Assembly (NCBI GenBank): GCA_944385365.1
Contig: CALWWW010000062.1
Location: forward strand, 1 to 32,975
Source: an uncultured Oscillospiraceae bacterium
Lineage (GTDB): Bacteria > Bacillota > Clostridia > Oscillospirales > Oscillospiraceae
Direction of reading: 5' to 3'
DNA: 32,975 bases
Position numbers and translations under genes: made by a program. Under the pieces are notes generated by a model. That model worked only from the letters and a program-made list of their open reading frames with translations, was not told where the DNA came from and searched no databases. This document shows, piece after piece, positions 1 to 5,882 of the stretch (its first letter is position 1; each line of letters begins with the position of its first letter).

Positions 1-333
1 ACATTATTTGTATTAAACAGTACTAAGATGCCAGCTATACTTATTGAGTGTGGTTTTATGACAAACAAAGATGAAGCCGAGCTTCTTCTGAGTGATGATT
101 ATAGAAGAACTGTTGCAGAAGCTATTGCTAAAGGTGTATGTAGATATTATGGTGTAGTTTACAGAGAGAAAGAGGAGGAAAAAGAAGTGGAAATAAGATA
201 TAATAATATAGAAGAAGTTCCAAGTTGGGCAAAAAGTGCAGTACAAAAATTAATTGATACAGGTAAGTTTGCTGATGTAAATAAACTTGATTTAAGTTAT
301 GATATGGTTAGAATGATTGTGCTTTTAAGTTAA
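1..333 (+). CDS. N-acetylmuramoyl-L-alanine amidase (endolysin), C-terminal part
   Basis: The reading frame is open from base 1, so the gene is cut at its 5' end by the window edge. The segment TKMPAILIECGFMTN is the Amidase_3 signature, and its Glu is the catalytic residue of this zinc amidase family. A Glu/Lys-rich linker (about residues 55-65 of the fragment) follows, then a tail (VPSWAKSAVQKLIDTGKF) like the short C-terminal repeat domain of clostridial phage endolysins, thought to bind the cell wall. It would cut the amide bond between MurNAc and the stem peptide during lysis. A terminator follows at 417. The holin at the far right end of the window is its expected upstream neighbour. 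The family call is firm; the role of the tail domain is inferred. Confidence 0.85.
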   Translation, partial: TLFVLNSTKMPAILIECGFMTNKDEAELLLSDDYRRTVAEAIAKGVCRYYGVVYREKEEEKEVEIRYNNIEEVPSWAKSAVQKLIDTGKFADVNKLDLSYDMVRMIVLLS

Positions 334-416
334 TTGTATTTTTTATAAATCTATGATAAAATTATATTTGCTATGATATAATTTTAGACATAGCTATGTA
401 GTATAGTTATTGTCAG

Positions 417-445
417 AGAGTCGGATTATTCCGGCTCTTTTTTTT
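417..445 (+). terminator. Rho-independent terminator after the endolysin
   Basis: Stem AGAGTCGG / CCGGCTCT (one G-T pair) with a six-base loop, followed by eight T. It closes the rightward late/lysis transcript. Confidence 0.85.
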
Positions 446-468
446 ATGCATCGAAAGTGCAGGTGAAA

Positions 469-640
469 GACCGACGTCAAGACGTCGGTCATTTCCTCAA
501 ATCTCCCGCAGTGCGGGGATTTTTTGCTGACGTCAAAAATATGGGCTTGACGTCGGTATCAGAGTTGTTTGGCTTAATAAATTGATGTTTGCTTAGAAAA
601 AATAAGGTTTTTGGCTGACATCTATTGTGACGTCATAACA
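469..640. repeat. Cluster of GACGTC palindromes
   Basis: Five copies of GACGTC lie at 473, 481, 529, 549 and 629, in a genome where this 6-mer should occur about twice in the whole window. The first two form a perfect 10-bp inverted repeat, GACCGACGTC - AA - GACGTCGGTC (469-490). CCGACGTCAA at 471-480 is the exact reverse complement of TTGACGTCGG at 547-556. A degenerate copy (TGACATC) is at 615. No ORF covers the region. It could be a protein-binding array, a recombination site or a replication site; the sequence does not decide. Confidence 0.6.
504..525 (+). terminator. Terminator-like hairpin
   Basis: GC-rich stem CCCGC / GCGGG (505-509 with 513-517) around a three-base loop, followed by six T. 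It lies inside the GACGTC cluster and may be a second rightward terminator or part of the structured non-coding region. Confidence 0.5.
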
Positions 641-647
641 ATTTAAA

Positions 648-720
648 GCCTGAGCGGAGCGAAGTCAGGGGTTTGGGGTTTTCCCAAAAAAGCAGGAAAT
701 GTATATACATTTCCACTGCT
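648..720. other. Structured non-coding region with inverted repeats, oriT-like
   Basis: Three adjacent inverted repeats. CCTGA/TCAGG (649-653 with 665-669) surrounds the string GCGGAGCGAAG. TTTGGG/CCCAAA (672-677 with 683-688) has a five-base loop. The perfect 20-bp palindrome GGAAATGTATATACATTTCC (695-714) is framed by AGCA/TGCT. The 'GAGCGGAGCGAAG ... GGGGTTTGGGG ... CCC' layout resembles, from memory, transfer-origin regions of mobilisable elements in Bacillota. No relaxase is encoded in the window, so any mobilisation would be in trans. This is an inference; the hairpins themselves are certain. Confidence 0.35.
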
Positions 721-762
721 TGCAATTCAGCCATTTATTTAGTGTTTGTAAAAAAAATATAA

Positions 763-788
763 TAAAAAAAGGAGGTTATAAACCTCCT
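763..788 (-). terminator. Terminator of the leftward 792-2917 genes
   Basis: Read on the minus strand, an AGGAGGTT / AACCTCCT stem with a three-base loop runs into a stretch of T (A-run 764-770 on the plus strand), a few bases past the stop of the last leftward gene. Confidence 0.8.
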
Positions 789-791
789 AAG

Positions 792-1313
792 TTAGTTTAA
801 TTCAAATTCTTTTTTTGCCCAATCTTCAAAATAAAAAATATCTTTTTCTAATTCTTCATCATAATAATATGATATAGCATTATTACCCCATTCGGATTCG
901 GCTTTATCAATTATTTTTGTCCAAACTTCTTCAGATAAATTTTTATCATCAACGAAATCTTCAAGGTCGTCCAAATAATAAAAATTAAATTTGTGAGATA
1001 TATTAATGTAAAATGGAACACATTCAATATCTATATCAGAATATTTATAAATGTCCCCACCGTCTATCCATTCGTCATCATCATCGTATATTTTTTCTTG
1101 CACGAAATATTCTTCTACAACTTTATAGTTCTGAATACCACCTCTGTAAAATGTGGTTCTGTATTTCTTTAATTCATTAAGTGCGTCTTCTGCTGTGTTA
1201 AATTTGATTGCAAAATCGTATTCAGTTGCCTCGTCAGTACAACCTATCTTTATTTTATCATTTTTTATTTCTGTTGATGCTTTGATTAATTCATATACTG
1301 TTCTCATATACAT
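792..1313 (-). CDS. Acidic hypothetical protein
   Basis: 173 codons, not recognised. It is rich in Asp, Glu, Tyr and Trp, with an acidic run (DDDDEWIDGGD) near residue 75 and no membrane segment or signal peptide. AAAGGAGA lies just upstream. The first ATG is only 4 nt from it, so the second ATG (residue 3, at 1307) is equally likely. It is the last gene of a leftward run that ends at the hairpin at 763-788. Like its neighbour at 1338 it is strongly acidic, as many phage accessory or DNA-mimic proteins are, but nothing assigns a role. Confidence 0.7.
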   Translation of the reverse strand: MYMRTVYELIKASTEIKNDKIKIGCTDEATEYDFAIKFNTAEDALNELKKYRTTFYRGGIQNYKVVEEYFVQEKIYDDDDEWIDGGDIYKYSDIDIECVPFYINISHKFNFYYLDDLEDFVDDKNLSEEVWTKIIDKAESEWGNNAISYYYDEELEKDIFYFEDWAKKEFELN

Positions 1314-1337
1314 TATCTCCTTTTAATATTATCTAAA

Positions 1338-1868
1338 TCAATACCACTTCTTGCCATTATATATAGTATTCTCAAGGTCAATTTTTTCCCAACCACCATA
1401 TTTTTCAACATACATTAATTTAAGTTCTTCAAATCGTTCTTCAGATATTTCTATTGTTTCAGTTTCTCTATAATAATAGAAATTATTGTCATCATTAAGT
1501 ATTGGTTCTGCATTTTCTAAAACTTCTCTGTGACAATGATATAACCATTGCCAGGAAGTCAATAAGGTATTGTAGGCTTTAAGATACGCTTCTCTCTTTT
1601 CTTCTTTTTCCTTTTCTTTTTTTCTTATTTTATATTTTTCATAATTTTCTTTATTTCTTTCTTTTTTGTATAATTCAAATTCGGAGTCAGACATTTTAAC
1701 AACTTCATTTTCCGAATAGTAAATGAAAGTTGAATTGCAGAATTGATTCTGCCAAAGTTCAACGCCAGTAGCATTATCTTTAATCTTAAATCCTATTTTT
1801 GCCCATTGCTTTTCTGTTTTGTAATCTTTGTACTCTTCATGATAATTTTTAACTTTTATATGTTTCAT
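1338..1868 (-). CDS. Hypothetical protein with charged helical middle
   Basis: 176 codons, not recognised. Residues about 66-95 are a Lys/Glu-rich stretch likely to form a coiled coil. Flanking segments are rich in Trp and Tyr (QWAKIGFKIKD, SWQWLYHCHRE). No transmembrane segment. AGGTG lies 7-8 nt before the ATG, and that leader contains another GACGTC at 1871, the same palindrome that clusters at 473-634. It lies between two other unknown leftward genes and probably shares their transcript. Confidence 0.7.
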   Translation of the reverse strand: MKHIKVKNYHEEYKDYKTEKQWAKIGFKIKDNATGVELWQNQFCNSTFIYYSENEVVKMSDSEFELYKKERNKENYEKYKIRKKEKEKEEKREAYLKAYNTLLTSWQWLYHCHREVLENAEPILNDDNNFYYYRETETIEISEERFEELKLMYVEKYGGWEKIDLENTIYNGKKWY

Positions 1869-1913
1869 TAGACGTCACCTGATTTATAAATTTAATTTTG
1901 TTCAAGCTTTTCT

Positions 1914-2246
1914 TTAAAATTCCAAAATTTTTTCAGCATATTTCTCTATTTCTTCAAAATCATATATTTCACCATCTCCAGCACCTGTAATATATTTTAC
2001 GTCTTCTGCAGTTTCGCACCCTACAATATTGCTATAGTCTGCATTTTTAGCATATTCAAATGTCAATCTTTCATCAAAACATTCATCTCCAAAGCAAAAA
2101 CATTTATTTTCTTTGTCCACAAAAGCTACCATATTGTATGCATTTGTTTTAATAAAAAATACTTTAAAATATTCTTTAATAACTTTCATATCTTCTCTTC
2201 TATCTTTCATATTTTGAATTCTTCTTTTGATTTCTTCTTTTTTCAT
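1914..2246 (-). CDS. Hypothetical protein
   Basis: 110 codons from the ATG at 2246. A GTG three codons upstream lies inside the AAGGAG ribosome site, so the ATG 8 nt after AAGGAG is the better start. The N-terminus is basic and helical (KKEEIKRRIQNMKDRRED). The remainder is a mixed acidic domain (FVDKENKCFCFGDECFD, ETAEDVKYITGAGDGE). Not recognised. The start follows directly after the stop of the ribbon-helix-helix gene (TGA at 2251-2249), so the two are likely translationally coupled. Confidence 0.7.
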   Translation of the reverse strand: MKKEEIKRRIQNMKDRREDMKVIKEYFKVFFIKTNAYNMVAFVDKENKCFCFGDECFDERLTFEYAKNADYSNIVGCETAEDVKYITGAGDGEIYDFEEIEKYAEKILEF

Positions 2247-2248
2247 TT

Positions 2249-2434
2249 TCAACACTCCTTATTTTTTTCTATATATTCTTTTATTGCCAATCTAAATACA
2301 CTAGCTTTACTATCACCAGTTCTTTTTACAGCTTGGTCAAATTCTTCAACCAAGTCTTTTTCAATTCGGACTTGAATTCTTTTATAATTTTCTTCAAGCC
2401 ATTTAGCTTTTGCTTTCGTTGCTGAAGTACCCAT
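2249..2434 (-). CDS. Ribbon-helix-helix (Arc/CopG-type) DNA-binding protein
   Basis: 61 codons. YKRIQVRIEKDLVEEFDQAV has the alternating beta strand of a ribbon-helix-helix fold, followed by helix A, a turn (TGDSKASV) and helix B (FRLAIKEYIEKN). Such proteins bind as dimers to short repeated operators. GGAG lies 10 nt before the ATG. As the first gene of the 792-2434 group it is a likely autoregulator of the leftward genes. The palindrome between -35 and -10 at 2966-2985 is a candidate target. A role in partition is less likely because a second such protein sits beside parA. Confidence 0.75.
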   Translation of the reverse strand: MGTSATKAKAKWLEENYKRIQVRIEKDLVEEFDQAVKRTGDSKASVFRLAIKEYIEKNKEC

Positions 2435-2506
2435 TTAAAATTGTCTCCTTTAACTATAATCCTATTTTTTTAACTGCTATTTCCAAACCATTAATTCTCC
2501 TTTTAT

Positions 2507-2917
2507 TTAATTAAATTTATATCTCCAATCTTTTTTGCCATAATTGCCGCCACATTTTGCAATAATTTTTATTTGCATATACAACTCTTTAAAATTCTTA
2601 ACGTTTTTAAAACAATCAATAACTTCACCAGCATAAGAATGTTTGATGTTATATATTATGTTTTCATTAAACATTTTTATTACGTCTTGGTTTTCTTTAG
2701 TAACTTTGAAATAATCTTCAGAACTATATATTTCTTCTACACATTTTTTTATTGTATTAAGAATATCAGATGCCCAAGTTTTTTGTTTTTCACTTCCTGT
2801 CATACTTAGAGTATTTTTTGCAAGACTCCAAGCCTTTTTAAGGCAATCACTAAATTTAATATTGAATTCTTTTTTAAATTTCCAAGCTCTTTTAAAGATT
2901 TCTGATTTATTAAACAT
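2507..2917 (-). CDS. Hypothetical phage/plasmid protein (MFNKSEIFKRAW type)
   Basis: 136 codons from the ATG at 2917, which lies 8 nt after AGGAG; a GTG three codons earlier overlaps that site. The N-terminal pattern 'NKSEIFKRAWKFKK ... FSDCLKKAWSLAK' is an aromatic helical motif I recognise from many small phage and plasmid proteins of Bacillota without a known function. The middle is Lys/Glu rich with one cluster of Asn. It is the first leftward gene after the promoter at 2965-2994 and faces away from parA. Confidence 0.65.
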   Translation of the reverse strand: MFNKSEIFKRAWKFKKEFNIKFSDCLKKAWSLAKNTLSMTGSEKQKTWASDILNTIKKCVEEIYSSEDYFKVTKENQDVIKMFNENIIYNIKHSYAGEVIDCFKNVKNFKELYMQIKIIAKCGGNYGKKDWRYKFN

Positions 2918-2964
2918 ATATAACACTCCTTTTTATTTTTTTATTTCCCGTTCTTTATATTTAT

Positions 2965-2994
2965 AATATACTACACGCAGTATATAAAAGTCAA
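2965..2994 (-). promoter_or_regulatory. Leftward promoter with internal palindrome
   Basis: On the minus strand: TTGACT (2994-2989), an 18-bp spacer, TATATT (2970-2965). The perfect inverted repeat ATATACT - 6 nt - AGTATAT (2966-2985) occupies the spacer and enters the -10, as a repressor site would. It drives 2917 and probably the genes to 792. Confidence 0.6.
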
Positions 2995-3009
2995 GTATTT
3001 TTTCAAAAG

Positions 3010-3105
3010 TTCTTGTACTTCTTGTACTTACTGTGTATAATTAAATACGATGTATAAGAAGTATAAGAAGTATAATAAGTACATCAAGTATAACACGTAC
3101 AAGAA
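3010..3105 (+). repeat. 9-bp iteron array in the parA promoter/leader
   Basis: Six tandem 9-mers start at 3052: GTATAAGAA, GTATAAGAA, GTATAATAA, GTACATCAA, GTATAACAC, GTACAAGAA. Two further copies in the opposite orientation (TTCTTGTAC, 3010-3018 and 3019-3027) cover the parA -35. The last direct copy abuts the parA ribosome site (AAAGGA at 3104-3109). The layout is that of a centromere that is also the operator of its own partition operon, read by a ribbon-helix-helix protein. The same unit recurs at 3802, 7050 and 8857. Confidence 0.85.
3013..3041 (+). promoter_or_regulatory. Promoter of the parA operon
   Basis: TTGTAC (3013-3018), 17 bp, TATAAT (3036-3041). The -35 lies inside the two inverted 9-mers and the expected start (about 3048) is just before the six direct copies, so protein bound to the repeats would block transcription. 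Confidence 0.7.
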
Positions 3106-3117
3106 AGGATGTTTGAT

Positions 3118-3739
3118 ATGGAAATAATAACAATCGCAAATCAAAAGGGTGGGGTTGGTAAAACAACTACTGCATCAGCTCTTGGAGCTGGCTTAATCAA
3201 AAAGGGGAAAAAGGTTCTTTACATAGACCTTGACCCACAAATTAATTTAACTACATCGCTGGGTGGAGATGAGAATAAAACATCTATATATGATGTAATT
3301 AAAAGTGATATTGATATTAATGAAGCAATTCAAATTATAAACGGAAAACATATTATAGTGGGTGATAGAGCTGCAAGTGGTGCTGACACAGAATTTAATC
3401 TTCCAGGAAGGGAGTATAAATTAAAAAAAGCATTATCAAAATTAAATGATGAATATGACTATATAATAATAGACACGCCTCCTGCATTAGGTGTATTGAC
3501 TATAAACGCATTAACAGCATGTGACAGGGTTTTAATTCCTGCTGAAGCTGATGTGTCAAGCATACAGGGTTATTGCAGAGGCTATTGGTACAAAAGTATA
3601 CACTCAACCAATAAGAGAGTGTGTGGCATTAAAAGAGGCTAAAACACAAATACAAGATATATTTGAATATTCTAAAAACAGTAATGCTACTAATGATTAT
3701 TCTGCATTGATTGAAGAAATTTTAAAGGAGTGTAAATAA
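3118..3739 (+). pseudogene. parA: ParA-type partition ATPase with internal deletion and frameshift
   Basis: The N-terminal part (3118-3570) is a complete ParA nucleotide-binding half: deviant Walker A KGGVGKTT near residue 10, the Walker A' region DLDPQ and Walker B DYIIIDTPPA. After DVSSIQG (to 3570) the frame runs into unrelated residues and stops at 3642. The genuine ParA C-terminus (VIAEAIGTKVYTQPIRE, then VALKEA and IFEY...SNA..DY.ALIEEIL) continues in another frame to 3739. Compared with usual ParA length (about 250-260 residues), some 45 residues between SSIQG and VIAEAI are missing. Loss of about 134-137 bp plus a frame change explains this. The start is the ATG at 3118, 9 nt after AAAGG. 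As it stands the full protein cannot be made, unless the join is an assembly error. Confidence 0.8.
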
Positions 3740-4071
3740 TGGCTAAAAGTTTTAAAAAATCAGATAACCCAGCTCTTAATTTCATTAATATAGAAAAAAA
3801 TATACAACAAGTACACGATGTACAAGAAGTACAAAAACCACAAGAAGTATCAGAAGTTAAAAAGACAAGAACATCTAAAGATACACAGGGCAGAAAAGGT
3901 CAGAAACTTCCAAGAATGAATATGGGATTTTATGATGATAACTTAGAATATATACAAAAAATGTCAAGACTTCGTGGTATGACTATGACTGAGTATATGA
4001 ATGAATTAATTTATGAAGACAAGAAAAAAAAGAAAAAAATTTTAGAGCAATTTGAAAAATATATAGATTAA
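3739..4071 (+). CDS. ParB-like centromere-binding protein (ribbon-helix-helix)
   Basis: 110 codons. The ATG overlaps the parA stop (TAATG) and follows AAAGGAG. Residues about 55-95 (RMNMGFYDDNLEYIQKMSRL then MTMTEYMNELIYEDK) fit a ribbon-helix-helix domain with a basic tail. The disordered N-terminus holds the tripeptide series IQQ-VHD-VQE-VQK-PQE-VSE (residues 22-39), which is the in-frame translation of the same 9-bp repeat that precedes parA. By position and fold it is the DNA-binding partner of ParA and probably represses the operon at 3010-3105. It ends at the hairpin at 4083. The partner role is inferred from context. Confidence 0.75.
   Translation: MAKSFKKSDNPALNFINIEKNIQQVHDVQEVQKPQEVSEVKKTRTSKDTQGRKGQKLPRMNMGFYDDNLEYIQKMSRLRGMTMTEYMNELIYEDKKKKKKILEQFEKYID
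3802..3855 (+). repeat. 9-bp iterons inside the ParB-like gene
   Basis: Six consecutive 9-mers in codon phase: ATACAACAA, GTACACGAT, GTACAAGAA, GTACAAAAA, CCACAAGAA, GTATCAGAA. The third copy is identical to the unit at 3097 and 8902. It may be an intragenic extension of the centromere. Confidence 0.75.
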
Positions 4072-4082
4072 TATTATTTATA

Positions 4083-4118
4083 GGTGTCAGAACTTGACGG
4101 TTTTGACACCTTTTTTTT
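4083..4118 (+). terminator. Terminator of the partition operon
   Basis: Stem GGTGTCA (4083-4089) / TGACACC (4104-4110), extended by AAC/GTT, followed by eight T. Confidence 0.85.
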
Positions 4119-4192
4119 ATTCTTGATATAATAACTTTATAACAGTATCAAAAATAAGTGTCAAATATACGCTGTGAAAGGAGTTTTATTTT

Positions 4193-4786
4193 ATGGGTAA
4201 AATATATGGCTATGCAAGAGTTTCTACTACAGGACAGTATAAACAGGGCAATAGTATAGAAAATCAAATTGAACTATTAAAAAATGCTGGATGTGAAATT
4301 ATACACCAAGAAGCCTGCACTGGAACAAAAAAAGATAGACCTGTATTTAAAAGTCTACTCAAAGAATTAAATACAGGAGATACACTTGTTGTTACAAAAT
4401 TAGATAGACTGGCAAGAACTGCTGTGGAAGGTGTTTCATTAGTTCAAGAGCTACTTGCTGACGGTATAAATGTATATATATTAAATATGGGAATGATAGA
4501 AGATAGTCCCGTTGGAAAATTAATACTAACAATAATGCTTGCCTTCGCAGAATTTGAAAGAGATTTAATAATAGAACGTACCCAGGAAGGAAAAGAAATA
4601 GCCAAGAAAAATCCTGACTATAGAGAAGGCAGACCAAAAAAATTTAAAAGAAAACAAATAGAACATGCACTTGAGCTACTTGAAGAACATACATATAAAG
4701 AAGTAGAAGAGATTACAGGTATATCCAAAAGCACTTTGATAAGGGCAAAAAGAAAAAATATTGCTTTATCTCTCTCAAATAAATAA
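4193..4786 (+). CDS. Serine recombinase (resolvase/invertase family)
   Basis: 197 codons. [10 protein letters not shown] at residues 6-15 contains the catalytic Ser11 and its partner Arg9. TKLDRLAR (about 68-75) and [15 protein letters not shown] (about 118-132, start of the E-helix) complete the catalytic domain. [18 protein letters not shown] at the C-terminus is the helix-turn-helix. It has the length of small resolvases such as Tn3/gamma-delta, not of large phage integrases. Beside a partition operon and a RepA_N gene it would resolve multimers of the circular prophage; inversion of a segment is the alternative. AAAGGAG lies about 10 nt before the ATG. The AT-rich 4119-4192 leader could hold its res site, but I cannot define subsites. 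Confidence 0.9.
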   Translation: MGKIYGYARVSTTGQYKQGNSIENQIELLKNAGCEIIHQEACTGTKKDRPVFKSLLKELNTGDTLVVTKLDRLARTAVEGVSLVQELLADGINVYILNMGMIEDSPVGKLILTIMLAFAEFERDLIIERTQEGKEIAKKNPDYREGRPKKFKRKQIEHALELLEEHTYKEVEEITGISKSTLIRAKRKNIALSLSNK

Positions 4787-4833
4787 TAAATTTAGTATTG
4801 TTGAATATTAGTATTATTGAAGGCAGGATATAT

Positions 4834-4880
4834 AAACTTTTAAAAGTTTGTAAGAATGAACTTTTGGATGTTCATTTTTA
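4834..4880 (+). terminator. Palindrome and terminator after the resolvase
   Basis: A perfect 16-bp palindrome AAACTTTTAAAAGTTT (4834-4849) is followed by ATGAAC (4856-4861) / GTTCAT (4870-4875) with five T after it, suitable for ending the resolvase transcript. A further weak stem AATACAA/TTGTATT lies at 4917-4950. The rest of 4787-5001 is AT-rich, with no gene seen. Confidence 0.5.
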
Positions 4881-5001
4881 TGAACTTCAATTAAAATTTT
4901 GATAAAATTAAAAAAAAATACAACCTTTATGTCAATTTGAAGATTGTATTTTGCTTAAAATAAAAAAAATAAATATAAAAAATATAAAAAAAGACACGAC
5001 A

Positions 5002-5038
5002 AAAAGCCATAAGTTATATAGTTAAATTTATGGCTTTT
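5002..5038 (-). terminator. Terminator of the rep gene (bidirectional)
   Basis: 11-bp stem AAAAGCCATAA (5002-5012) / TTATGGCTTTT (5028-5038) with T-runs on both strands. It lies about 25 nt past the stop of the leftward rep gene. Confidence 0.8.
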
Positions 5039-5061
5039 AAAATTTATTCAGTTTTTTAAAA

Positions 5062-5601
5062 TTATTCTTTTAAAATTGATTTTATGTACTTTCTTTCAAG
5101 TTCCCTTATTTTATTAAAATCCCATTGACGCTGCTCATAGTTACAAAATCTATTTTGTTTTTTAGGTTTTGATGTTTGCATCTTATGAGCTGTTGGGACA
5201 TTTTTTATATTTTCTTTTTCTTCCTGTTTCTGCTCTTTAGGCAGTTCATCAGAATTTACCTGTGCAGGTATTATATTATTTACGTAGATTAAATTAGGTT
5301 TATTTAACCCACGTCTTACAGTTTTTATTAAACCAATAGCAGGGTCTCTTAATTGGTTTAATAACTGTATGGCTTTGGTCTTTCCGCAACCTATAATTTC
5401 TTTTATTGCATTAATTGTAAATATTATATATGTGTTGCCATCTTTATCTTTCCAATTGTTTTGGATTGATAGTTGATGACGGTCAAGCATAAGCATGTAT
5501 AATATTTTTGCATCTGTACTTAAAGATTTATATGTAGATGTGAATAATTCCTTTGGAAACATGCAGAAGGAATTATTTTCATAAATTGTTGTATTAATCA
5601 T
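5062..5601 (-). CDS. repA: RepA_N-family plasmid replication initiator
   Basis: 179 codons from the ATG at 5601, placed 8 nt after AAAGGGG; the longer upstream reading has no ribosome site. Residues about 12-107 match the RepA_N domain closely: MFPKELF, LSTDAKILYMLMLDR, NWKDKDGNTYIIFT, CGKTKAIQLLNQL, then RRGLNKPNLIYV. The domain opens replication of low-copy theta plasmids in Bacillota. The C-terminus has the NRFCNYEQRQWDFNKIRELE pattern seen in clostridial phage/plasmid initiators. At 179 residues it is shorter than the roughly 300-residue staphylococcal relatives. It is transcribed leftward from 5848-5876 through a leader of about 240 nt that carries an attenuator. It explains how the prophage can persist as a plasmid. 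Confidence 0.88.
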   Translation of the reverse strand: MINTTIYENNSFCMFPKELFTSTYKSLSTDAKILYMLMLDRHQLSIQNNWKDKDGNTYIIFTINAIKEIIGCGKTKAIQLLNQLRDPAIGLIKTVRRGLNKPNLIYVNNIIPAQVNSDELPKEQKQEEKENIKNVPTAHKMQTSKPKKQNRFCNYEQRQWDFNKIRELERKYIKSILKE

Positions 5602-5614
5602 AGTTATTTCCCCT

Positions 5615-5788
5615 TTACATATGTATTTTTTGTCGTTTTTTGTTAAAAATGAATAAAAAAATGCTAATGTGAAAAATCGCATTAGCCAAAAATACAGTAT
5701 TGTAAAATTTACATTTCAATGATATAATACAATAAATTTGATTTTTGGTTTGTTTGGCTTTGGTGTGGTTAATGCGATTTGTCATCAT
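5615..5788 (-). CDS. Possible rep leader peptide
   Basis: 57 codons from the ATG at 5788, which lies 9 nt after AAGGA. The stop TAA overlaps the rep ribosome site (AAAGGGG) and lies 14 nt before the rep ATG, as in translational coupling. The frame spans the attenuator hairpin (5655-5687) and the antiterminator strand (5770-5780). The peptide has no recognised domain, only a hydrophobic C-terminal stretch (ANAIFHISIFLFIF). It may be a regulatory uORF or a chance ORF in an AT-rich leader. Confidence 0.3.
   Translation of the reverse strand: MMTNRINHTKAKQTKNQIYCIISLKCKFYNTVFLANAIFHISIFLFIFNKKRQKIHM
5655..5687 (-). terminator. Attenuator hairpin in the rep leader
   Basis: On the minus strand GCTAATG (5686-5680), a 10-nt loop, CATTAGC (5669-5663), then A and seven T: an intrinsic terminator upstream of rep. 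Its 5' arm with the loop (TAATGCGATTT, 5684-5674) is perfectly complementary over 11 bases to AAATCGCATTA (5780-5770) further upstream in the same RNA. That upstream segment can therefore act as antiterminator. Confidence 0.75.
5700..5728 (+). promoter_or_regulatory. Promoter of the antisense RNA
   Basis: TTGTAA (5700-5705), 17 bp, TATAAT (5723-5728), on the strand opposite to rep and inside its leader. No protein gene follows before the terminator at 5805-5840. Confidence 0.75.
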
Positions 5789-5840
5789 TTCAAACATTCC
5801 TTTTCCCTAGTTTGCGGCCAACAAACTAGGGATTTTTTTT
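5735..5840 (+). ncRNA. Countertranscribed RNA controlling rep (predicted)
   Basis: Predicted start about 5735 and end at the T-run 5833-5840, so roughly 106 nt, wholly complementary to the rep leader. It covers the antiterminator strand at 5770-5780, so pairing would leave the terminator at 5655-5687 free to form. Its 3' hairpin loop (CGGCCAA side) faces a target loop in the rep mRNA that contains UUGG, a YUNR U-turn sequence typical of loops used for fast antisense pairing. The organisation matches antisense attenuation known for pT181 and pIP501, and antisense control described for RepA_N plasmids such as pSK41. The length and ends are predictions. Confidence 0.72.
5805..5840 (+). terminator. 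Terminator of the antisense RNA
   Basis: Perfect 10-bp stem CCCTAGTTTG (5805-5814) / CAAACTAGGG (5822-5831), then A and eight T. It points rightward although no rightward coding gene precedes it, which is what first indicates an antisense transcript. Confidence 0.88.
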
Positions 5841-5847
5841 GCCTTTA

Positions 5848-5876
5848 ATTATAATTCATTTTTACACAATTTGCAA
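5848..5876 (-). promoter_or_regulatory. repA: Promoter of rep
   Basis: On the minus strand TTGCAA (5876-5871), 17 bp, TATAAT (5853-5848), with the expected start near 5841, exactly opposite the 3' end of the antisense RNA. It lies immediately after the stop of the DUF4236 gene. Confidence 0.75.
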
Positions 5877-5882
5877 TATATT

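Noticed and set aside
334-791. tRNA or other structured RNA gene
   Set aside because: The hairpins are terminators or palindromes; no cloverleaf, anticodon arm or CCA pattern is found here or elsewhere in the window.
2435-2506. Four-codon ORF (ATG GTT TGG AAA stop) on the minus strand after a good ribosome site
   Set aside because: Too short to support as a gene; noted only as a possible relic.
3010-3105. CRISPR array
   Set aside because: The period is 9 bp with no spacers and no cas genes; it is an iteron array.
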